35,895 nt of DNA. Source: Nitriliruptoraceae bacterium. GTDB lineage: Bacteria > Actinomycetota > Nitriliruptoria > Nitriliruptorales > Nitriliruptoraceae. Location of the stretch: the NCBI GenBank assembly GCA_003558435.1, contig PWLR01000242.1:1-35895 (forward strand), in the 5' to 3' direction. Shown here piece after piece: positions 1 through 7,491 of this stretch; within the stretch, counting starts at the first letter, position 1, and the number at the start of each line of letters is the position of its first letter. Under the pieces are notes generated by a model that ran no database searches, was not told the DNA's origin, and saw only the letters and a program-made list of their open reading frames with translations. A program made the position numbers and the translations under genes.

Positions 1-1319
1 ACCCCGCCGATGCCGATGCCGATGCCGCCGCCGAGACGGACACCGACACCGATACGGACACCGATAGCGATGCCGATGCCGACGCCGACGCCGACGAGGC
101 GTCGGATGATGTCGACCTGGCCGGTACGACCGTCTCGGTGTTCGGGGCGCCAACGAGCGTCGAGGCCGACGCCATCAATGCGGTGATCGACGAGTTCGTC
201 AACCAACCGACCGGCATGGACGCGTTCTACGAGGGCTCGGACAGCTTCGAGGAACAGATCCTGATCCGGATCGAGGGCGGCAACGCTCCGGATCTCGCGC
301 TCTACCCCCAGCCCGGCGCGGTCGTCGAACAGGCGGCTGCAGGAAACGCCGTCTCGCTCGAGGAGTTGGGCTTCGACATCGCCGAGCTCGAGGCGACCTT
401 CGGCTCGTACCTGCTGTCGCTCGGTGAGTACGAGGGCGAGCACTACGGCATCCCGACCAACGCGAACCTCAAGAGCCTCGTCTGGTACAACATCCCGACG
501 TTCGAGGCCGAGGGCTACGAGATCCCCGAGACCTGGGAGTACCTGATCGCCCTCTCCGAGCAGATGGTGGACGACGGGCACACCCCCTGGGTGATCGGTA
601 CCGGCTCGGACGCCGCGACCGGGTGGCCCGCCACCGACTGGATGGAGGACATCGTCCTTCGCGACCAGGGCGTCGACGTCTACGACGGCTGGGTCGACAA
701 CTCGGTGCCGTTCGACAGCCCGGAGATCAAGGCCGCGGCGGAACGCTTCGCCGAGATCGCCTTCAACGAGGACTTCGTGGTCGGCGGGACCTCCGCGATC
801 CCGGACATCGACTTCCGTGAGGCGCCCGATGCCATCATCGGTGACGAGCCGGCGGCGCTCATGCACCGTCAGGCGAGCTTCATCGTCAACTTCTTCCCGG
901 AGGGCGCGGAGTTCGGCACCGATTACGGCGTGTTCCCGTTCCCGTCGATCGACGGCAACGACGGTGCGCTGATCGCCGGTGAGCTCGGTGTCGTCTTCGA
1001 CGACCGCCCGGAGGTTCGTGAGTTCATCGCGCGCTTCACCGATACGGAGGCCCAGTGCGCCGGTGGTGACTTCGCCGATGTCTCACGCATCTCGCCGAAC
1101 ATCAACACGACCGCGGACTGCTACGCCGACGAGGTCGTGGCGGTGTCCGCAGAGACCATCATCGACGCCCTGAACGAGGGCACGGCCCGGTTCGACGCGT
1201 CCGACCTCATGCCTCCCGAGGTGGGTTCCGGCTCCTTCTGGACCGGCATGAACGAGTGGATGCGGGGCGCCGACCTCGATGATGTCCTCGACGACATCGA
1301 AGGCGGCTGGCCGAGCTAG
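1..1319 (+). CDS. Alpha-glucoside-type ABC transporter substrate-binding protein (5' partial)
   Basis: Extracellular solute-binding protein of a carbohydrate ABC importer; the reading frame is open from base 3, so the true start and signal peptide lie before the window. The first ~40 visible residues are a low-complexity Asp/Ala/Thr linker, followed by the folded domain starting near LAGTTVSVFG. Features such as a GNAPDLALYPQPG segment, a YGIPTNANLKSLVWYN segment and an ETWEYLIALSEQM segment are typical of family 1 sugar-binding proteins of the AglE type. Two permeases matching the alpha-glucoside pair follow downstream. The acidic linker most likely tethers a lipoprotein to the membrane, but the lipobox cannot be seen. 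The sugar specificity is inferred from the permeases. Confidence 0.9.
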   Translation, partial: PADADADAAAETDTDTDTDTDSDADADADADEASDDVDLAGTTVSVFGAPTSVEADAINAVIDEFVNQPTGMDAFYEGSDSFEEQILIRIEGGNAPDLALYPQPGAVVEQAAAGNAVSLEELGFDIAELEATFGSYLLSLGEYEGEHYGIPTNANLKSLVWYNIPTFEAEGYEIPETWEYLIALSEQMVDDGHTPWVIGTGSDAATGWPATDWMEDIVLRDQGVDVYDGWVDNSVPFDSPEIKAAAERFAEIAFNEDFVVGGTSAIPDIDFREAPDAIIGDEPAALMHRQASFIVNFFPEGAEFGTDYGVFPFPSIDGNDGALIAGELGVVFDDRPEVREFIARFTDTEAQCAGGDFADVSRISPNINTTADCYADEVVAVSAETIIDALNEGTARFDASDLMPPEVGSGSFWTGMNEWMRGADLDDVLDDIEGGWPS

Positions 1320-1332
1320 TCAGCGGCCTGCA

Positions 1333-1366
1333 CCTGGTCGGCCGGTCGTCAGATCGGCCGACCAGG
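1333..1366 (+). promoter_or_regulatory. Intercistronic hairpin between binding-protein and permease genes
   Basis: A perfect 12-bp inverted repeat (1333-1344 with 1355-1366, loop 1345-1354) lies 13 bases after the binding-protein stop. No T-run follows, so it is not a textbook intrinsic terminator. In sugar ABC operons such hairpins commonly attenuate read-through or protect the binding-protein mRNA, allowing more binding protein than permease. That role is inferred from position. Confidence 0.55.
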
Positions 1367-1488
1367 CGCCGTAGAGCTCCCAGGCAGCGCCCGGAGAGCG
1401 AGTAGTGGCGTTCCGGTGGTCGAGCGTGCAAGATGGGTCCGGGAGCGGGCGTGAGCTCGAGCGATACGCGAAACAGGGAGCGGGAGCT

Positions 1489-2631
1489 GTGACGTCGACA
1501 CCACCGGTGGCTGCAACGTCGGTCGATCGACCACCCTCCGGTGAACCACCCAGCGGGCCTGCTCCTCGTGCCCCCAGGTTGACCGCGGTCGTTGCGATCG
1601 CGATCCCCATCGCCGCCATGGCGCTGGTGCTCTGGGTCTTCGGGTGGATGCGCACCACGGAGATGAACCGCGGGCTCGTGGTGTTGGTGGCGGTGCTCGT
1701 CGGCGTCGGCGGGGTGTTCATCTTCTACTACGGGATGGATCGCATCGTCGATCTGTTCGCGGTCCGGTGGCAGGACCGGATACGACCCTGGGTCTTCGTG
1801 GGCCCGGCGCTCGTGCTGCTGAGCGTGTTCCTCGTCTACCCGGCGGTGAACACGGTGATACTGAGCTTCCGGGACGCTTCGGGCTCGGAGATGGTGGGCT
1901 TCGACAACTACCGGTTCGTCTTCACCGATTCGGCCATGCTGCGCTCGATCCGCAACACCCTCGGGTGGAGCATCATCGTGCCGCTCGTGGCCACCGTGGT
2001 CGGGCTGGTGTTCGCGGTGCTCGCGGATCGACTCACCCGGCTGGAGTCCGTCGCCAAGTCGTTGATCTTCCTGCCCATGGCGATCTCGTTCGTCGGTGCC
2101 AGCGTGGTCTGGGGGTTCATCTACGACTTCCGCGCGTTCGGCAACCAGACCGGCCTACTCAACGGATTGATGGTGGCCGTCGGCCAGGAACCCGTGGCGT
2201 GGTTGTCGCAGGAGCCCTGGAACAACCTGCTGCTGATGGTCATCATGATCTGGATGCAGACCGGTTTCGCGATGGTGATCCTCTCGGCGGCCATCAAGTC
2301 CGTTCCCGAGGACCTGCTCGAGGCCGGCCGTATCGACGGCGCGTCGGAGCTGCAGATCTTCCGCAGGATCACGGTGCCATCGATCCTCTCGGCGTTGGTG
2401 GTGGTGCTCACCACCGTGGTCATCGCCACCCTCAAGGTCTTCGACATCGTCTGGGTGCTGACCAACGGTGGCTCGGGCACGGAGGTGATCGCCGAACGTT
2501 TCATCCGGTACTTCTTCCAGTTCCGCGATGGCGGTCGCGGTGCCGCGGTGGCGGTGCTGCTGTTCCTGGCGATCATCCCGATCATGGTCATCAACGTGCG
2601 TCGGTTCCGCGCCGAGGAGGAGATCCGATGA
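1489..2631 (+). CDS. aglF: ABC transporter permease, alpha-glucoside type (AglF-like)
   Basis: Inner-membrane permease of the sugar importer, 380 residues from the chosen start. Two N-terminal membrane segments precede the core that begins at RIRPWVFVGPALVLL; the core has about six further helices. The ATPase-contact EAA loop is visible as EAGRIDGASELQIFRRITVP. The phrases LIFLPMAISFVGASVVWGF, WMQTGFAMVILSAA and FDIVWVLTNGGSGTEVIAER strongly recall alpha-glucoside permeases. The GTG at 1489 is preferred because AGGGAG sits 8 bases upstream; an in-frame GTG at 1405 would only add a Gly/Ser-rich extension. It overlaps the next gene by 4 bp, so the two are translationally coupled. No ATP-binding subunit is present in the window. 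Confidence 0.9.
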   Translation: MTSTPPVAATSVDRPPSGEPPSGPAPRAPRLTAVVAIAIPIAAMALVLWVFGWMRTTEMNRGLVVLVAVLVGVGGVFIFYYGMDRIVDLFAVRWQDRIRPWVFVGPALVLLSVFLVYPAVNTVILSFRDASGSEMVGFDNYRFVFTDSAMLRSIRNTLGWSIIVPLVATVVGLVFAVLADRLTRLESVAKSLIFLPMAISFVGASVVWGFIYDFRAFGNQTGLLNGLMVAVGQEPVAWLSQEPWNNLLLMVIMIWMQTGFAMVILSAAIKSVPEDLLEAGRIDGASELQIFRRITVPSILSALVVVLTTVVIATLKVFDIVWVLTNGGSGTEVIAERFIRYFFQFRDGGRGAAVAVLLFLAIIPIMVINVRRFRAEEEIR

Positions 2632-3590
2632 GCGTGCTCCAGGACCCTCCCGCCGCCACGGCTCCCGAGCCGGCCGCACCCGCGAAACCCACCGGTGCGC
2701 CGGGCACGAGCGGGATCGGTCTGCTCGTCGTCAGGATCGCGGTCCTGACCATCGTGATCCTGTGGTTGATCCCCACCCTCGGTCTGCTGGTCTCCTCGTT
2801 CCGGGTGCGTGCGATCACGGAGACCGAGGGCTGGTGGACGTTCCTCGCCAATCCCTTCGATACCGCCCAGTGGACCCTGCAGCACTACCGCGATGTTCTG
2901 GGGGGTCGAAGCGGCTTCGGCAACGCGTTCTTCAACAGCTTGGCCGTCACCATCCCGGCGACGGTCATCCCGATCACGGTGGCGGCGTTCGCGGCCTATG
3001 CGTTCTCGTGGATGCATTTCAAGGGCCGGCAGATCCTGTTCATCGGCGTGGTCGCGCTGATCGTGATCCCCCTGCACCTCGCGTTGATCCCGATCCTGAG
3101 GCTCTACACGCAGGGGGTGACGCTGTTCGGCGTCACCCTGATCGCCGACCTCAATCTGGTCGGTAGCTACCCGGCCATGTGGCTGGCGCACACCGGGTTC
3201 GGGCTTCCACTCGCCATCTACCTGCTACGCAACTACATCGGTTCGCTGCCCTCGTCGATCATCGAGTCGGCCCGGGTGGACGGCGCGACCCACTTCCAGA
3301 TCTTCACTCGTCTGGTCGTACCGCTGTCGGTGCCGGCGCTCGCGGCGTTCACCATCCTGCAGTTCCTGTGGGTCTGGAACGATCTGCTCGTGGCCCTGGT
3401 GTTCCTCGGCGGGACCCCGGAGGTCCGGGTCCTCACGATGGCGCTTGCGGACCTGCTGGGGGCGTTCGGACAGAATCGACACATCCTGCCGGCGGCGGCC
3501 TTCGTCACGATGGTGCTGCCGATGGCGGTGTTCTTCTCGCTGCAGCGCTACTTCGTGCGCGGACTGACCGCAGGGGCGGTGAAGGGGTGA
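2628..3590 (+). CDS. aglG: ABC transporter permease, alpha-glucoside type (AglG-like)
   Basis: Second membrane subunit of the sugar importer, 320 residues with about six helices after a Pro/Ala-rich cytoplasmic N-terminus. The EAA loop is ESARVDGATHFQIFTRLVVP near residues 215-235, and the C-terminus (FFSLQRYFVRGLTAGAVKG) is the classic MalG/AglG-type ending. The start ATG overlaps the stop of the preceding permease (ATGA), so the two subunits are probably made in equal amounts. The next gene overlaps in the same way (GTGA), giving one operon. Family assignment is firm; alpha-glucoside specificity is inferred from overall similarity to AglG. Confidence 0.9.
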   Translation: MSVLQDPPAATAPEPAAPAKPTGAPGTSGIGLLVVRIAVLTIVILWLIPTLGLLVSSFRVRAITETEGWWTFLANPFDTAQWTLQHYRDVLGGRSGFGNAFFNSLAVTIPATVIPITVAAFAAYAFSWMHFKGRQILFIGVVALIVIPLHLALIPILRLYTQGVTLFGVTLIADLNLVGSYPAMWLAHTGFGLPLAIYLLRNYIGSLPSSIIESARVDGATHFQIFTRLVVPLSVPALAAFTILQFLWVWNDLLVALVFLGGTPEVRVLTMALADLLGAFGQNRHILPAAAFVTMVLPMAVFFSLQRYFVRGLTAGAVKG

Positions 3591-4111
3591 CCTCACCTGT
3601 CATGGAGGAACTCGGCGTCAGTCTTCGGCAGCGATGGATGGCGATCACCGCCGCCACCGTCGTCCTGCAGTTCAGCTACTGGTTCATCCTGGAAGGGGCC
3701 GCCCCCGCGGAGGCCGACGGGGCATCGGGTGGCCTGATCGCCATCGGGTTGAGCCTCGTGCCGGTGATCTTCCTGGTGCTCGCGTTCGGGTCGCGGCATC
3801 TACGGCCCACCGCCGCGGTGCTGCGGGCGATGGCCCTGTTCCTCGTCGTGGGCGTGCCACTGGCGGTGCTCGACGTCGTGGTCGGTCTGACCTTGGGCTA
3901 CGCCCTCGGAGGTCTCAGCGCGTTGCGGACCCCGGAACCCTCCGAGGGCGTCGTTCGGGCCCGCCTCATCGCCGTGGGGGCGGGGATCCTGTACCTGATC
4001 GCGGTGCGCTGGCTCTCGCCCGGGTTCGCCCTGTTCACCGGAGCGGTCATCCCGTTCACGCTGCTCGGCCTGGCCGATCAGAGCCTCGAAGGGCGTGCCC
4101 GGCTCCGTTGA
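3587..4111 (+). CDS. Small polytopic membrane protein, unknown function
   Basis: I do not recognise a family. The 174-residue product has about five hydrophobic segments (for example around AITAATVVLQFSYWF, GLSLVPVIFLVLAF, MALFLVVGVPLAVLDVVVGL and ALFTGAVIPFTLLGL) joined by short loops. The GTG start overlaps the aglG stop by 4 bp; an ATG at 3602 has no ribosome site of its own. As the last gene of the sugar-transport operon it may assist or regulate the importer, but that is inference from position alone. The RNase P RNA promoter follows within 100 bases. Confidence 0.75.
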   Translation: MTSPVMEELGVSLRQRWMAITAATVVLQFSYWFILEGAAPAEADGASGGLIAIGLSLVPVIFLVLAFGSRHLRPTAAVLRAMALFLVVGVPLAVLDVVVGLTLGYALGGLSALRTPEPSEGVVRARLIAVGAGILYLIAVRWLSPGFALFTGAVIPFTLLGLADQSLEGRARLR

Positions 4112-4191
4112 GCGGACCGACGGCGCCTTCCCGTCCCGGGCCCGGACACGCCTCGGCGTCAGGTGGGTGGCGGACGCCGCAGCCGACCGCG

Positions 4192-4197
4192 TACCCT
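4192..4197 (+). promoter_or_regulatory. -10 element of the RNase P RNA gene
   Basis: TACCCT lies six bases before the first base of helix P1 at 4204, the expected distance for a transcription start there. No convincing -35 hexamer is seen. The same hexamer-plus-six-bases layout recurs before several protein starts in this window. Confidence 0.55.
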
Positions 4198-4203
4198 GAC
4201 GTC

Positions 4204-4608
4204 ATCGGGAGGAGCCGGCCAGGCGGCCGCGCCCGAGGTCCCCAGTGATGGGTGACCGAAGGTGAGGAAAGTCCGGACTCCGTAGGGCAGGGTGCTGGGT
4301 AACGCCCAGGCGTGGCGACACGTGGCAAGCGCAACAGAGAGCAGACCGCCCGGGTCACCCAGATGTTGGGGCCCGGGTAAGGGTGAAACGGTGAGGTAAG
4401 AGCTCACCAGCACGACGGGTGACCGTCGTGGCTAGGTATGCCCCACCCGGAGCAAGGCCGAGCAGGGACCACGGCGGCCCGCCGACATGGTCCCGGGTAG
4501 GCCGCGTGAGGCGTCGGGTGACCGACGTCCCAGAGAGATGGTCGCCGCCCGCAGCCGGGTAACCAGCTGCGGGAACAGGATCCGGCTTACGTGCCGACTC
4601 CTCCCGAT
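4204..4608 (+). ncRNA. rnpB: RNase P RNA, bacterial type A
   Basis: Catalytic RNA of ribonuclease P, which trims the 5' leader from tRNA precursors. All the conserved blocks are present in order: GAGGAAAGTCCGGACTCC (4264-4281), ACAGAGAGCAGACCGCC (4334-4350), a GGTAAGGGTGAAACGGTG block from about 4376 with GGTAAGAGCTCACCAGC following, GCTAGGTATGCCCCAC (from 4431), the AGAGAGATGGTCGCC block near 4532 and the closing CAGGATCCGGCTTAC (to 4590). The ends are set by helix P1, where 4204-4219 pairs with 4593-4608 through 16 pairs including one G-T pair. The layout and GC-rich peripheral helices resemble actinobacterial type A RNAs. Confidence 0.96.
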
Positions 4609-4614
4609 ACCACC

Positions 4615-4642
4615 GCCCGGCCGTCGTTGCCCGGCCGTCGCT
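4615..4642. repeat. 14-bp direct repeat downstream of rnpB
   Basis: Two 14-bp units (4615-4628 and 4629-4642) differ by one base, and a third, degenerate copy begins at 4643. The unit is GCCCGGCCGTCGYT. It fills the gap between the 3' end of rnpB and the convergent oxidase gene. No U-rich terminator is seen there. Confidence 0.6.
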
Positions 4643-4673
4643 GCCCGGTCGGCAGCCAGCGGGGGCGATGCCC

Positions 4674-5669
4674 TCACCGTGGCACCGATCCGGCAGGTCC
4701 GAGCCCATCGACCATGGCCGCCACCCGGCGGGCGGTCCCCGGGCCCAAGGTCCAGCCCGAGCCCCCATGGCCGTAGGCGTGCACGATGGGTGCCGGTCCG
4801 TCTCGTTCGAGTTCGAGCCTGACCCCGCCGCGCCGATAGGGCCGGAGTCCGGCGCGTGACTCGATCGGTTGGACATCGCGGAGCTGCGGCAGGATCCGCG
4901 CGTTCGTGGCGATGATGCGGGCGATGGTGTCGCGCTGCGGTTCGGTGTCCCAGACCCCGTGCTCGGCGGTGCCGCCGAGCACGATCCCGTCCGAGCGCGG
5001 GTAGGCGTAGTAGCCGTCGGCGTTGACCGAGGCCCTCGTGGCCTCGTGGTTCGCAACGAGCACCGTCTGCCCGCGTACCGGGATCACCGCCGCGTCGGCC
5101 TCCAGGCGCCGTGCGCCCAGCCCCGTGGCGTTCACCAGGACCTGCTGGTCGCTCCCGGTGAGCAGATCCTCGAGTCGCTCGATGGCAGCGCGCTCGGTGG
5201 GCACCGCGTGGGTGGTGTTCACGTGGTCCGTGAGGGCCGGCAGGGTGACCGGGACGTCGAAGAAGTAGGTTCGGTAGGCCACGGCATGGGCGTACCCGCC
5301 GGGGAGATGGTCACCTTCGCGGGCGCCCAGGTGCTGCACCTCGCGCATGACCCCGAGGTAGTCGCGCGGCTCCAGGGGCCGGTCCGAGACCTCGATGTGC
5401 TCGACCTCGGTGATCCCCATGGCGCTGGCGAACCCGCTGCGTGCCCAGCGGTCGAGTTCCTGGCGGCTGTCGAGCAGTAGCTGCGGGTACGGGCCCAGGC
5501 GGGGCAGGGTGCTCGGCTTGAAGCTGGCGGCGGCGCGCCCGCTGGTGGTCTCGTCTCCCACCTCGCGCGCCACGATGCGCACCGTGTGGCCCCGATGCGC
5601 GAGAGCGTGTGCCGACATCAGGCCGATCACCCCGGCCCCGGCAACGGTCACATCCACGTGGTCACCCAC
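4674..5669 (-). CDS. FAD-dependent D-amino-acid oxidase family protein
   Basis: Flavoprotein of the DAO family, 331 residues, expected to oxidise an amine or D-amino acid using O2. The dinucleotide-binding motif GAGVIG is at residues 11-16. The substrate-site tyrosine region GYYAYPR (219-225), the arginine-containing GLRPYRRGGVRLE (274-286) and the signature YGHGGSGWTLGPG (299-311) match D-amino-acid and D-aspartate oxidases. No peroxisomal-type C-terminus or export signal is seen, so it is cytoplasmic. A GTG at 5657 is an alternative start with a GGAG 11 bases upstream and would remove four residues. It converges on rnpB. The exact substrate cannot be read from sequence. Confidence 0.88.
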   Translation of the reverse strand: MGDHVDVTVAGAGVIGLMSAHALAHRGHTVRIVAREVGDETTSGRAAASFKPSTLPRLGPYPQLLLDSRQELDRWARSGFASAMGITEVEHIEVSDRPLEPRDYLGVMREVQHLGAREGDHLPGGYAHAVAYRTYFFDVPVTLPALTDHVNTTHAVPTERAAIERLEDLLTGSDQQVLVNATGLGARRLEADAAVIPVRGQTVLVANHEATRASVNADGYYAYPRSDGIVLGGTAEHGVWDTEPQRDTIARIIATNARILPQLRDVQPIESRAGLRPYRRGGVRLELERDGPAPIVHAYGHGGSGWTLGPGTARRVAAMVDGLGPAGSVPR

Positions 5670-5783
5670 TCCGTCCGAGCACGGAGGCCAGGCTATGGCC
5701 TGCCCGGACGGTGGACGTCGGCGTCGTGGACGGGCGAAGCGAGCCCGGCGCTGCGCCGGCCCGTGTTCGGCGTACGGACGGCC

Positions 5784-6047
5784 TCAGTGGATGGAGGGTC
5801 CGTAGTAGCTGTGGCCGGTCTCGTGTTCGTACTCGAGTTCGAGCACCCGGTGGTCCAACACGCGCCCCTGAGCGAGTTCGACGGCCCGGTAGGCGTCCAT
5901 CAGCGAGTGGAGGGAGTCCCACAGCGTGCGACTGCAGCCGCGGTCCTGGACCACCTTCGCGGCTGCGGTCAACACCTCGGAGTGCAGCAGGTTGGCGACG
6001 GGCTGGAAGCGTTCACCCTCCCGGTCGGCACGGTCGACCGCACTCAT
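5784..6047 (-). CDS. Small uncharacterised protein (87 aa)
   Basis: I do not recognise a family. The 87-residue product is soluble and probably mostly helical, with a His/Glu-rich C-terminal segment (DHRVLELEYEHETGHSYYGPSIH). The ATG at 6047 is chosen because a GGGGGTGGG ribosome-like stretch lies just upstream; the reading frame extends farther to 6107 without support. It is transcribed away from hemE, and an intergenic region of 319 bp separates the two starts. A 114-bp gap without a gene separates it from the oxidase; that gap holds a short GC hairpin (5745-5759) and nothing else I can name. Confidence 0.6.
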   Translation of the reverse strand: MSAVDRADREGERFQPVANLLHSEVLTAAAKVVQDRGCSRTLWDSLHSLMDAYRAVELAQGRVLDHRVLELEYEHETGHSYYGPSIH

Positions 6048-6366
6048 AGGCCCACCCCCGCGGCCGGTGCGCCGTGCAGCGACGGAGCACGGGTCGCCCC
6101 TGAGCACGTCGTTCCCGCGCGATCGGTCTTCATCCGGTTCATCCGGTCACCTCTCATCGTCGTTGCCCCGCACGGCAGGGTGCCGTGCGTCCCCAGGCAG
6201 GAGGGTTCTGCTTGCCCCAACGTTCTCGTCGGTCATCCTCTGACGGACCTTGCTCGTGGACGTGCGCTGGTGCCACATGCGTCGGAGGATCCGGCCCCGT
6301 GCCACGCCGCTACCGTGGGGACGGTTGCAGCTGTCGTGTCCTTCGATCCACCCGTGGAGGTCCTCT
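6048..6366. promoter_or_regulatory. Divergent regulatory region upstream of hemE
   Basis: There is no convincing gene in these 319 bases. The region contains a perfect 9-bp tandem direct repeat (TCATCCGGT at 6130-6138 and 6139-6147) and, 22 bases later, a perfect 9-bp inverted repeat with a GGG loop (6169-6177 with 6181-6189). The ribosome site GGAGG at 6356-6360 belongs to hemE. The repeats could be operators or a transcript hairpin; nothing shows which, and no heme- or iron-regulator box is recognisable. Confidence 0.45.
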
Positions 6367-7491
6367 GTGATCGACCCCGCCGCCGTGCGTGCCCGCCACG
6401 CCGATGGCCCCTTCCTGCGGGCCTGTCGCGGGCTTCCGCACGACACGGTCCCGGTGTGGTTCATGCGCCAGGCCGGCCGTGCACTGGCCGAGTACCGGGC
6501 GATCCGGGCGGACCACTCGTTCGAGGAGGTCGTCCACACCCCGGAACTGGCGGCGGAGGTGACCCTCCAGCCGGTACGGCGCTACGGGGTCGATGCCTCC
6601 ATCCTGTTCTCCGACATCGTCACCCCGGTCCAGGCGCTCGGGATGGGGGTGACCATCAAGCCCGGGGTCGGTCCGGTCGTCGAGCAGCCGATCAGGACCC
6701 CGGCCGACCTCGACCGACTCCGACCGTTGGAGCCGGAACTGGACGTGCCGTTCGTGCTGGACACGGTCTCGATCCTGGTGAACGAACTCCGGGTCCCGCT
6801 CATCGGTTTCGCCGGGGCCCCGTTCACGGTCGCGAGCTACCTCGTCGAAGGCGGCCCCTCGCGCTCCTACACCCGCACCAAGGCCCTGATGTTCGGTGAC
6901 GAACCGACCTGGCACCGGCTGATGGAGAAGCTCGCCGGCATCACGATCGCCTCGCTGCGTTCGCAGGTCGCGCGCGGTGCCTCGGCGGTCCAGCTCTTCG
7001 ACTCCTGGGCGGGGGCCCTGAACCCGATCGACTACGAGCGCTACGTCCTGCCCCACAGCCGGCGGGTCATGGACGAGCTCGCCGACCTGGGGGTGCCACG
7101 CATCCACTTCGGCGTCAACACCGGAGAACTGCTCGGCCTGATGGCCTCGGCGGGCGCGGACGTCGTCGGTGTGGACTGGCGGACCCCGCTCGACGTGGGC
7201 CGGGCACGGATCCCGGAAGGCGTCGGCTTCCAGGGCAACCTGGAACCTGCGGTCTGTCTGGGGCCGTTCGAACACGTCGAGGAACGGGCTCGCGACGTGC
7301 TGCGCCGGGCCGGTGGCCGCGTGGACCACGTGTTCAACCTCGGGCACGGGGTCCTCCCACCCACGGATCCCAGCATCCTCGAACGGCTGGTCGAACTCGT
7401 CCACCGCGAGGGCGAGGTCGCCTCGCCGGTCGCCGCCCGACCCGAGGACGGGCGGAGCCCCGCGGGGCAGGGGAGTGCCGCCGATGGCTGA
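6367..7491 (+). CDS. hemE: Uroporphyrinogen decarboxylase
   Basis: Removes four acetate carboxyls from uroporphyrinogen III to give coproporphyrinogen III, in the cytoplasm. The 374-residue product is of normal length. The signature FMRQAGR is at 32-38, the catalytic aspartate is D83 in FSDI, the segment GFAGAPFTVASYLVEGG spans 147-163, FDSWAGAL starts at 211, and the C-terminal FNLGHGVLPPTDP segment is conserved. The GTG start is fixed by a perfect GGAGG six bases upstream. It overlaps the next gene by 8 bp and begins a tight four-gene heme cluster. The last ~20 residues (Glu/Gly/Pro-rich) are an unconserved tail. Confidence 0.97.
   Translation: MIDPAAVRARHADGPFLRACRGLPHDTVPVWFMRQAGRALAEYRAIRADHSFEEVVHTPELAAEVTLQPVRRYGVDASILFSDIVTPVQALGMGVTIKPGVGPVVEQPIRTPADLDRLRPLEPELDVPFVLDTVSILVNELRVPLIGFAGAPFTVASYLVEGGPSRSYTRTKALMFGDEPTWHRLMEKLAGITIASLRSQVARGASAVQLFDSWAGALNPIDYERYVLPHSRRVMDELADLGVPRIHFGVNTGELLGLMASAGADVVGVDWRTPLDVGRARIPEGVGFQGNLEPAVCLGPFEHVEERARDVLRRAGGRVDHVFNLGHGVLPPTDPSILERLVELVHREGEVASPVAARPEDGRSPAGQGSAADG

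Noticed and set aside
1644-2627. Long frame running into aglG from inside aglF
   Set aside because: Only the part from 2628 onward resembles a permease; the upstream part is the shadow of aglF in another frame, rich in Arg, Gly and Pro.
5745-5759. Short GC hairpin after the small unknown gene
   Set aside because: A 6-bp stem without a T-run is expected often at this GC content, so I do not list it as a terminator.
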